Below, in pieces: positions 40,239-47,195 of a DNA stretch of 64,000 bases. The DNA is taken from assembly GCA_050729795.1 (NCBI GenBank), contig JBOHME010000008.1, positions 8,048 to 72,047 on the forward strand, in the 5' to 3' direction. The stretch's first letter is position 1. Each line of letters opens with the position of its first letter. This DNA is from AP-15 sp050729795. GTDB taxonomy: Bacteria > Pseudomonadota > Alphaproteobacteria > ATCC43930 > CGMCC-115725. The notes beneath the pieces are model-generated. The model saw only the letters and a program-made list of their open reading frames with translations, was not told the DNA's origin and did not search any database. The position numbers and the translations under genes were made by a program.

Positions 40239-42028
40239 TTGTCCGATCTCCCGGGCAATACCGATGCGAGCACCTGGCGGGCGGTGCCGGCGATCACCCC
40301 GCCCTCGCGCGGATCACCCTTGAGCAGCGTCTCCGAAAACGCCTTTGCCTGCTTCAGCGTGATGTGCGGCGGCAGCGGCGGCACCTCGGGGTCGGTCTTG
40401 AACTCGACGACCACTGGCCGGTCGGCGGCGAGCGCCTCCTCCCAGGCCGGGCCGACCCGGTCGGGATTGTCGACGAAGATGCCCTTGAGCCCGATCAGCT
40501 CGGCAAATTTGTGATAGGGCACGTTCGGGATTTTCTGCGAGGCATCAAATTTCGGGTCGCCCTCCATGACCCGCTGCTCCCAGGTGACCTGGTTCAGATC
40601 CTCGTTGTTGAAGACGCCGCAAATCCAGCGCGGGCTCGACCATTTGCGCCAGTATTTGGCGACCGTGATCAGCTCGGCCATATTGTTCATCTGCATGGCA
40701 CCATCGCCGACGAGCGCGATGACCGGGCGGTCGGGGTGGGCGAACTTGGCAGCGATCGCATAGGGCACCGCAGCACCCATCGAGGCGAGCCCGCCCGACA
40801 ACGAGCACATCATGCCGCGGCGCATTTTGAGATCGCGCGCGTACCAGTTGGCGCATGATCCGGAATCGCTGGTGACGATCACGCGCTCGGGCAGGCGCGG
40901 CGACAATTCCCAGGTGACGCGCTGCGGGTTGACTGGATGCGCCGGCTGCATCGCCCGCTCCTCCAGTGTCTTCCACCACTCTCTCGTCCACCCTTCGATC
41001 TTCTTGCGCCAGGCATGGTCGCTGCGCTCGTGCAACAGCGGCAGCATTGCGCGCAAGGTCTCGGCCGCGTCGCCGACCAGGTTGACCTCCATCGGATAGC
41101 GCAGGCTCAGCATCTCGGGCGCGATATCGATCTGCACCCCGCGGGCCTGACCCTCCTTGGGGAGGAACTCGGAATAGGGAAAGCCCGATCCGATCATCAG
41201 GAGCGTGTCGCAATCGTTCATCAGGTCCCAGCTCGGCTTGGTGCCGAGGAGGCCGATCGAGCCGGTTACCCAAGGGAGATCGTCGGGCAGCGCGGCCTTG
41301 CCGAGCAGCGCCTTGGCGACGCCGGCGCCAAGCCGGCTGGCGACCGCAATGACCTCGTCGGTGGCATGAAGGGCGCCCGCGCCAACCAGGATGGCGACCC
41401 GCTTACCGGCATTCAGCACATCCGCGGCCTGATGCAAGTCGGCGTCATACGGCACCACTTTTGGCGCCTTGTAGCCGATCCCCGAATGCAGCGTGCCGTG
41501 AGCGCGCGGTGGCTCTTCGTAGTCGAGCTCCTGCAGATCATTTGGCAAAATCATCGCCGTTACGCGATGCTGGGCGACCGCGATGCGCACAGCGCGGTCG
41601 GTCAGGTGGCGCACCTGGCCTGGCAAGGTCGCAGTTTGGACGAAGGCGCCAGCCACGTCCTTGAACATCGCCGGCAGGTCCACCTCCTGCTGATAATGTC
41701 CGCCGATCGCCATGCGCGCTTGCTGGCCGGTGATCGCCAGCACCGGCATGTGATCGAGCCGCGCATCGTAGAGCCCGGTCACGAGGTGCGCTGCGCCGGG
41801 CCCCGAGGTGGCAATGCACACGCCCAGCTCACCGGTGAACTTGGCGTGGGCCGAGGCCATGAACGCCGCCATCTCTTCGTGACGCACCTGCACGAACTCG
41901 ATCTTTCCTTCAGCGCGCTGCAAGGCGCCAAAGACGCCGTTGATGCCGTCGCCGGGGTACCCGTAAATCCGCCGCACTCCCCACTCGTGCAGCCGCTCGA
42001 TAAGAAAGTCGCCGACGGTCTGGGCCAT
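40235..42028 (-). CDS. Thiamine pyrophosphate-requiring enzyme (pyruvate oxidase/acetolactate synthase-like)
   Basis: TPP enzyme (597 aa) of the acetolactate synthase/pyruvate oxidase superfamily. The catalytic Glu is in FVQVRHEEMAAFMASAHAKF, the SGPG loop is CIATSGPGAAHLVTGLYDAR, and the TPP-Mg site is ALVGDGAMQMNNMAELITVA ending in FNNEDLNQV. VTSDSGSCANWYARDLKMRR is also typical of the PoxB-like group annotated as thiamine pyrophosphate-requiring protein. The ATG at 42028 gives the family N-terminus MAQTVGDFLIERLHEWGVRR. It is the first gene of the operon and is divergent from mgtC. Confidence 0.92.
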   Translation of the reverse strand: MAQTVGDFLIERLHEWGVRRIYGYPGDGINGVFGALQRAEGKIEFVQVRHEEMAAFMASAHAKFTGELGVCIATSGPGAAHLVTGLYDARLDHMPVLAITGQQARMAIGGHYQQEVDLPAMFKDVAGAFVQTATLPGQVRHLTDRAVRIAVAQHRVTAMILPNDLQELDYEEPPRAHGTLHSGIGYKAPKVVPYDADLHQAADVLNAGKRVAILVGAGALHATDEVIAVASRLGAGVAKALLGKAALPDDLPWVTGSIGLLGTKPSWDLMNDCDTLLMIGSGFPYSEFLPKEGQARGVQIDIAPEMLSLRYPMEVNLVGDAAETLRAMLPLLHERSDHAWRKKIEGWTREWWKTLEERAMQPAHPVNPQRVTWELSPRLPERVIVTSDSGSCANWYARDLKMRRGMMCSLSGGLASMGAAVPYAIAAKFAHPDRPVIALVGDGAMQMNNMAELITVAKYWRKWSSPRWICGVFNNEDLNQVTWEQRVMEGDPKFDASQKIPNVPYHKFAELIGLKGIFVDNPDRVGPAWEEALAADRPVVVEFKTDPEVPPLPPHITLKQAKAFSETLLKGDPREGGVIAGTARQVLASVLPGRSDK

Positions 42029-42142
42029 TTTCTCCAGTCCTTGCGCGGGGGGTTGCTGCCCCCTCGAACACCCATCATCGCAAGCGGTTCCGGAGTGCCC
42101 GGTGGCGGAACCGGCGGGCGCATCTCTCGTTTGGCAGGGCGG

Positions 42143-42850
42143 ATGCTGCTTCACGTCACCTGGCCCACGATCCTGCTCCGCCTCGTGCTGACGGCGCTGG
42201 CCGGGGCCGCGATCGGCTTCAATCGCGGCGAGGAGGATCGCCCGGTCGGTTTGCGGACGACGATGCTGGTAGCGCTCGCCGCCGCGATTGCCATGATCCA
42301 GGCCAACCTGCTGTTGCCCACGGTCGGCAAGGCGACCGGCTCGTTCGTCGTGCTCGACCTGATGCGGTTGCCGCTCGGCATCCTGTCGGGGATGGGCTTT
42401 ATCGGCGCCGGAGCGATTGTCCGGCGCCACGACCTGGTGCTGGGCGTCACCACCGCGGCAACGCTGTGGTACGTCACGGTCATGGGGCTGTGCTTTGGCG
42501 GAGGTCAGCTCCGTCTAGGCCTTGCCGCCTTGATCCTGGGCTTGCTTGTGCTGTGGGGCTTGAAGCGGGTTGAGCGCCACATTGGGCATGAATTCCGCGC
42601 GGAATTGAGCGTCACCTTCGCAGCGGCAAGCGCCGCCGACGAAGCGGTGCTGGGGCGTATCGCCGCAGCCGGGTTTGCCGTCCATCATCGTGCGATCTCG
42701 CTCGACGAGCAGGGCATGGTCTGCACGCTGCAGTGCGAATTGCGCTGGAAGACGGTGCGGCCCGGCGAACCGCCGGTCGGGCTGCTGCGCGAGCTCGGGA
42801 ATTGTCCGGGTCTGCTCAATCTCCAATGGCAGCCGACTGGTCGACAGTAA
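42143..42850 (+). CDS. MgtC/SapB family membrane protein
   Basis: MgtC/SapB family protein (235 aa) with four to five N-terminal membrane helices and a C-terminal cytoplasmic ACT-like region. The family core is LTALAGAAIGFNRGEEDRPVGLRTTM (split here: RLVLTALAGAAIGFNRGEED, then RPVGLRTTMLVALAAAI), GILSGMGFIGAGAIVRRHD and GVTTAATLWYVTVMGLCFGG. Homologues matter for growth at low magnesium or under acid stress. The ATG at 42143 follows AGGG at 5 nt. Divergent from the TPP-enzyme operon. Confidence 0.93.
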   Translation: MLLHVTWPTILLRLVLTALAGAAIGFNRGEEDRPVGLRTTMLVALAAAIAMIQANLLLPTVGKATGSFVVLDLMRLPLGILSGMGFIGAGAIVRRHDLVLGVTTAATLWYVTVMGLCFGGGQLRLGLAALILGLLVLWGLKRVERHIGHEFRAELSVTFAAASAADEAVLGRIAAAGFAVHHRAISLDEQGMVCTLQCELRWKTVRPGEPPVGLLRELGNCPGLLNLQWQPTGRQ

Positions 42851-42957
42851 TTTGGACGCGTCCGGAATTTGCACCCGTCCGGAACCATCTGGAACGCCTT
42901 GAGCTCTGGCAAGGACATGCCCGCAAGAGTGTTGCTCTACGGCGAGGACGCGAATTT

Positions 42958-44100
42958 TCAGGGCGGCTCGTTCGCCATGATGATCGTGCCGGAGGCGGCG
43001 AACATGCCGCCGACACCATGGCAGACCGAGATTTTGGCGTTGGAGATTTGCGCGGGGGCGGTGCCGCGCATTTGCCGCACGCTCTCCTGCAATGCGTACA
43101 TGCCGTACATGCCGGAATGCATGTAGGAGAGGCCGCCGCCGTTGGTGTTCAGCGGCAATTTGGCACCGGGGGCGGTGTTGCGATCGGCGATGAAGGCGCC
43201 AGCCTCGCCGCGCCCGACAAACCCCAGATCCTCGAGGCCGTAGATCGGCAGGTGCGCGAAAGCGTCGTAGATCATCAGATGATCGACATCGCTGTGGGTG
43301 ATGCCGGCTTCGGCAAAGGCCTTGGCGCCCGATACGCGGAACGCGCGCGACGAGGTGAAATCCGCCATTTGGCTGACCATCGGCGTCTCGACGGATTCAC
43401 CGGTGCCGAGGAGGTAGACCGGCTTTTGCGGGAAATCCCTGGCACGCTCGGCCGAAACCAATATCAGCGCACCACCGCCATCGGTCACCAGACAGCACTG
43501 CAACAGGCGGAACGGGTAGGCGATCATCCGCGAATTGAGCACGTCATCGACCGTGATCGGCGCCTTGAAGGTGGCGCGCGGGTTTTTCGCCGCCCATTCG
43601 CGCTGCACGACCGAGACCATCGCCAGGGTCTCGTCCCTGAGCCCGTAGGTCTTCATGTAGCGCAGCACCGGCACGGTGAACAAAGAGGGCGGCCCCATCG
43701 GGCCATAGGGCTGCTCGAACTGGCCGGCGAGGCTGGTCGGTGCGACGACATTGCGGGTGCGCCCGACCCCCGAGCGGCCGCTTTCGCCATGGGTGATCAG
43801 CACCGTGTCGCACAGCCCCGCGGCGATCGCCGCCGCGGCATGGCGGGTGTGGATCATGAACGAGCAGCCACCGACCGCGGTGCCGTCGACCCATTTCGGC
43901 GTCAGGCCGAGATAGTGCGCCACGGTCACCGGCGTCTCGCCGGCGGTGGCGATGCCGTCGATGTCGGACGGCTTCAATCCGGCATCGGCCATCGCGTTCA
44001 ATGCCGCATCGGCGTGCAGCTGGATTTGCGACATGTCGGGAATGATTCCGAGCTTTGTGGTCTCGGCGGCACCGACGATGGCGATCGATTTTGGCTGCAT
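42958..44100 (-). CDS. Thiolase family protein (SCP-x-like)
   Basis: Thiolase-fold protein of 380 aa, of the lipid-transfer/SCP-x thiolase group that usually works with a DUF35 partner. The nucleophile Cys region is GTAVGGCSFMIHTRHAAAAI, and the C-terminal NTNGGGLSYMHSGMYGMYAL and KISVCHGVGGMFAASGT carry the His and Cys motifs. It starts at the ATG at 44100. The adjacent DUF35 gene (5 bp between) strongly suggests a two-subunit acyl-CoA enzyme, for example in steroid or long-chain acyl degradation; that substrate is inferred. Confidence 0.9.
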   Translation of the reverse strand: MQPKSIAIVGAAETTKLGIIPDMSQIQLHADAALNAMADAGLKPSDIDGIATAGETPVTVAHYLGLTPKWVDGTAVGGCSFMIHTRHAAAAIAAGLCDTVLITHGESGRSGVGRTRNVVAPTSLAGQFEQPYGPMGPPSLFTVPVLRYMKTYGLRDETLAMVSVVQREWAAKNPRATFKAPITVDDVLNSRMIAYPFRLLQCCLVTDGGGALILVSAERARDFPQKPVYLLGTGESVETPMVSQMADFTSSRAFRVSGAKAFAEAGITHSDVDHLMIYDAFAHLPIYGLEDLGFVGRGEAGAFIADRNTAPGAKLPLNTNGGGLSYMHSGMYGMYALQESVRQMRGTAPAQISNAKISVCHGVGGMFAASGTIIMANEPP

Positions 44101-44105
44101 CGCAT

Positions 44106-44516
44106 TTACCTCGCGGCCGGCCGGAACAGCGGCAGGGTGATGTCGACGTCGAGCTTTTCGAAGACGACCTCGAGGGGCATGTCGAGCTGCAACGCCTCGG
44201 GCGTCTGCAGGCAGCCGATGATGTTGGTCATCATGCGCGGGCCCTCATCCAATTCGACGACGGCGATTGAATAGGGCGGGGTGAAGCCAGGCACCGGCCG
44301 GTGGTGGATCACATAGCTGAAGAGCCGGCCCTTGCCCGAGGCACGAAACACCGCGACCTCGCGTGAGGCGCAGGCGGGGCAGAACGGTCGCGGCGGAAAA
44401 TAGGGTTTGCCGCAGGCGTTGCAGCGCTGCAGCCGCAATTCACCGGCCCGCGTGCCTTCCCAGAAATGCTGCGTCTCCGGCGTCGGCACCGGCCGCGCGC
44501 GTCGTCCCTCGGACAT
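44106..44516 (-). CDS. DUF35 OB-fold acyl-CoA-associated protein
   Basis: Zn-ribbon plus OB-fold protein (136 aa) of the DUF35 family, the usual partner of SCP-x-type thiolases. The Zn ribbon is LQRCNACGKPYFPPRPFCPA followed by Cys (two CxxC pairs), and the OB part contains FSYVIHHRPVPGFTPPYSIA. The ATG at 44516 was chosen because the family N-terminus (PETQHFWEGTRAGELRLQRC) begins shortly after it. The next gene downstream, 5 bp away, is the thiolase. Confidence 0.9.
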   Translation of the reverse strand: MSEGRRARPVPTPETQHFWEGTRAGELRLQRCNACGKPYFPPRPFCPACASREVAVFRASGKGRLFSYVIHHRPVPGFTPPYSIAVVELDEGPRMMTNIIGCLQTPEALQLDMPLEVVFEKLDVDITLPLFRPAAR

Positions 44517-44607
44517 CCCCCATCTCCATCTGGCGATCCCGATCGAGACTTTGACGCCTGCCGCGATTTCGGGCAAACGGAACCTCGGAAAATTCGCGGA
44601 GGGCGAC

Positions 44608-46221
44608 ATGGCGACGGGACCCGGCACGATCACGCCGCGGGAATTGCGCGGCAGGCTGCACGATGGCGGCGAAATCGCGATTGTCGATGCGCGCGAGGAG
44701 GGCAGCTTTTACGAGCGGCACCTCTTGATGGCGTCGTGCCTGCCGCTCAGCCGGTTGGAGCTAGTCGCGCCCACGCTGCTGCCGCGACGTTCGGCGCCGG
44801 TCGTTGTGTGCGATGATGACGGCCTCGCGGGCGGCCTCGCCGAGCGTGCCGCCGCGCGGCTGATCGAAGGTGGCTGGAACGATGTCTCGGTGCTGCGGGG
44901 CGGGGTCGCAGCCTGGACCCAAGCCGGCCTTCCCGCCTACAGCGGCGTCCATGTGCCAAGCAAGGCCTTTGCCGAGGTCGTCGAGCACGAGATGAAGACG
45001 CCGTGGATCGATGTCGAGGAACTGGCGCGGCGCCGACAGACGGGCGAGAAGCTCGCGATTTTCGACAGCCGCTCCTACGAGGAATACCATTCGAACAGCA
45101 TTCCCGGCGCGATCAGTGTTCCGGGTGCCGAGCTTGTCTATCGGTTTGAGGAGCTGGTGCCGTCGCCCGAAACCTTTGTCGTCGTCAATTGCGGCGGGCG
45201 GACGCGCAGCATCATCGGCGCCCAGTCCTTGATCGACGCCGGCGTGCCGAACCGGGTCGTGTCGTTGAAGGACGGCACAATGGCCTGGCATCTCGCCGGC
45301 CTCGATGTGGTTGCCGGCGCGACCGGGCGGGCGCCGGAAGTCTCGGCCGAGGGGATTGCCGCGGCCCGGCAGCGTGCGGCAGCGGTCGCACAGCGCTATG
45401 GCGTGCCGTTGATCGACCGCGCCGGGCTCGCCCGCTGGCAGCAGGAGGCCGCCCGGCGCACCCTCTATCTGATCGATGTGCGCGACCCGGCCGAGTACCG
45501 CGCCGGCCACCTGCCGGGTTCGCAGATGGCGCCCGGCGGGCAATTGGTGCAGGAGACCGATAGCTGGCTCGCGGTGTGGGGCGCGCGGGTCGTGCTGATC
45601 GATGATAACGGGGTGCGGGCGCGGATGACCGCGTCGTGGCTGCGGCGCATGGGCTGGGACGCGGTGGTGCTTGATGGCGGGCTCGCCGGCGCGGCGCTCG
45701 AAACCGGAATTCCGGCAGCCGATATCAATAGCTTCCCGCTCGCCGGGCCCGAGCCGGCGATGGTGACGCCCGCCGCGCTATGCGCCGAAACGACGGCGGT
45801 CGTCGTTGACCTGGCGCAGAGCCGGCACCACCGCCAGGGCCATATTCCCGGCGCCTGGTTCGCGATCCGCGCCCGGCTGGGCTCGGCCGTCGCCAGACTT
45901 CCCGCTGTGGGCGATCTGGTGCTGACCAGCGAGGATGGTCTTGTCGCCCGCTATGCTGCGGCCGAGATGGCGGCCCGGGCCGGCCGGCGGGTCCGTGCGC
46001 TGGCCGGCGGGACCGCGGCGTGGAAAGCCGCCGGCTTGCCGCTCGAAACCGGCATGGATCGGGCCGCCGACGAGCCCGATGACGTCGCATTGTCGGCACG
46101 CGACCGCCCGGCCGAGCGCGAGCGCTACATGCGTGAATACCTCGCCTGGGAGGTCGAGCTCGTCAACCAGATCGCCCGCGACGCCGACTGCCGCTTCCGG
46201 CTCGCCGCAGCGGCGGGGTGA
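44608..46221 (+). CDS. Four-domain rhodanese-like protein
   Basis: Protein of 537 aa with four consecutive rhodanese folds at about residues 8-112, 130-240, 275-385 and 395-495. Domain 1 keeps a Cys (Cys68, PVVVCDDDG) and domain 2 has the canonical active-site loop with Cys195 (VVVNCGGRTRS). Domains 3 (VVLIDDNGVRAR) and 4 (LVLTSEDGLVAR) have lost the Cys and are presumably structural. The family moves sulfane sulfur, and some members handle selenium. The ATG has GGAGGG upstream. It is divergent from the DUF35 gene. The stop codon lies inside a 16-bp tandem repeat. The ABM-fold and selenoprotein genes follow in the same orientation. Confidence 0.9.
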   Translation: MATGPGTITPRELRGRLHDGGEIAIVDAREEGSFYERHLLMASCLPLSRLELVAPTLLPRRSAPVVVCDDDGLAGGLAERAAARLIEGGWNDVSVLRGGVAAWTQAGLPAYSGVHVPSKAFAEVVEHEMKTPWIDVEELARRRQTGEKLAIFDSRSYEEYHSNSIPGAISVPGAELVYRFEELVPSPETFVVVNCGGRTRSIIGAQSLIDAGVPNRVVSLKDGTMAWHLAGLDVVAGATGRAPEVSAEGIAAARQRAAAVAQRYGVPLIDRAGLARWQQEAARRTLYLIDVRDPAEYRAGHLPGSQMAPGGQLVQETDSWLAVWGARVVLIDDNGVRARMTASWLRRMGWDAVVLDGGLAGAALETGIPAADINSFPLAGPEPAMVTPAALCAETTAVVVDLAQSRHHRQGHIPGAWFAIRARLGSAVARLPAVGDLVLTSEDGLVARYAAAEMAARAGRRVRALAGGTAAWKAAGLPLETGMDRAADEPDDVALSARDRPAERERYMREYLAWEVELVNQIARDADCRFRLAAAAG

Positions 46222-46290
46222 CGCACCGGCGGGGTGACGCACCGGCGGGGTGACGCAGCGGCGGGGTGACGCAGCGGCGGGGTGACGCAC
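46211..46290. repeat. 16-bp tandem repeat x5 spanning a stop codon
   Basis: Five units of cggcggggtgacgcac or cggcggggtgacgcag at 46211-46226, 46227-46242, 46243-46258, 46259-46274 and 46275-46290. The rhodanese stop TGA (46219-46221) is in the first unit. The unit is not a multiple of three, so copies after the first are outside the coding region and change of copy number would not alter the protein. Confidence 0.95.
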
Positions 46291-46375
46291 CGGTCGGCTG
46301 GCGCGGTTTAGCCGCGACGACGGCTGCGACCGCCGAGGTCGATCGTGGTCAATGATTTCGGGATGGAGCAGGAAC

Positions 46376-47068
46376 ATGCGTTTAACGAATCTGACCCTCG
46401 GTGTCGTCGCGCTGGCATTGGGAGGTGCGGCGACCGCTCATGCGCAGCAGCCCACCCAACCTTCCGGACAGGTCTACGCGGTCACCTATTTCGAGGTGTC
46501 GCCATCGGCCGCCGGCGAGACCGCCGCGCTCGCGCGCCAATATGCCGCAGTGAGCCGCAAGGAACCGGGCAATGCCGGCTTCGATGCACTCGAGGAAATT
46601 GCCCGGCCGGGCCGGTTCGCAACGCTGGAGGCGTGGCAGGACAAATCGGCTGCGGACGCGCATGCCGCCGCCGCAAAGACGTTCGAGGCCAAGCTGCAAG
46701 CGGAGCTTATCAGCCCGTTCGATGTGCGGCTGTCGAGCGGGCTGTCGATCGCCGCCCCAAAGGCGCAACCGGGCGCGGACGCGGTTTATGTGTTGACTCA
46801 TGTCGATGTCGTGCCCGCCGGCAAGGACGAGACGCAGCAATTGGCTGAGGCATTGGCCGCGGCAGCGCGCGCCGAGCCCGGCAATCTGTGGTTCGATGTG
46901 CTGCAGCAGGCAAACCGTCCGAATCACTTCACGCTGGTCGAGGGATGGCGCAACCGCGACGCATTCGCCACGCATATCGACACGCCCTCGACCCGCCAAT
47001 TCCGCAACAAGCTGACGCCGTTGCAAGGGGCGCTCTATGACGAGCGGCTCTACCGGGCGGTGCGCTAG
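46376..47068 (+). CDS. Exported protein with two ABM (antibiotic biosynthesis monooxygenase-type) domains
   Basis: Protein of 230 aa with an N-terminal signal peptide (LTNLTLGVVALALGGAATAH, then AlaGlnGln) and two consecutive dimeric alpha/beta-barrel (ABM) domains. Domain 1 is about residues 30-110 (VYAVTYFEVSPSAAGETAAL, NAGFDALEEIARPGRFATLE) and domain 2 about 130-225 (VYVLTHVDVVPAGKDETQQL, NLWFDVLQQANRPNHFTLVE), clearly related to each other. Members of this fold are mono-oxygenases, dehydratases or heme-binding proteins; no catalytic role can be claimed. The start at 46376 opens on the signal peptide. Together with the selenoprotein gene (128 bp downstream) it may form a unit. Confidence 0.82.
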   Translation: MRLTNLTLGVVALALGGAATAHAQQPTQPSGQVYAVTYFEVSPSAAGETAALARQYAAVSRKEPGNAGFDALEEIARPGRFATLEAWQDKSAADAHAAAAKTFEAKLQAELISPFDVRLSSGLSIAAPKAQPGADAVYVLTHVDVVPAGKDETQQLAEALAAAARAEPGNLWFDVLQQANRPNHFTLVEGWRNRDAFATHIDTPSTRQFRNKLTPLQGALYDERLYRAVR

Positions 47069-47071
47069 TGG

Positions 47072-47113
47072 TCCGATCGAAACGCTTGCTTCCCCAGTGT
47101 TTCGTGAATCGGA
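47072..47113 (+). other. Imperfect inverted repeat after the ABM gene
   Basis: Arms tccgat-c-gaaac (47072-47083) and gtttc-gtga-atcgga (47099-47113) pair over 11 bases with an internal asymmetric bulge. There is no U-tract. It lies just after the ABM gene stop and upstream of a second hairpin. It may be a partial terminator or a leader element. Confidence 0.45.
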
Positions 47114-47132
47114 TCACAAAATCAGAACGTTG

Positions 47133-47181
47133 GTGGTGCGATTGAGCCAGCGGATGGGGACCATCCGTGCCATCGCACCAC
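47133..47181 (+). promoter_or_regulatory. Nested hairpin in the selenoprotein leader
   Basis: Outer arms gtggtgcgat (47133-47142) and atcgcaccac (47172-47181) are perfectly complementary over 10 bp. The inner hairpin ggatgg-gga-ccatcc lies at 47152-47166. The structure ends two bases before the GGAGG ribosome binding site of the selenoprotein gene. A role in translational or transcriptional control is inferred from position; no known riboswitch class fits. Confidence 0.55.
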
Positions 47182-47195
47182 TAGGAGGCGAGGCC

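Noticed and set aside
46211..46290. CRISPR array
   Set aside because: The units are directly adjacent without spacers, and no cas genes are in the window.
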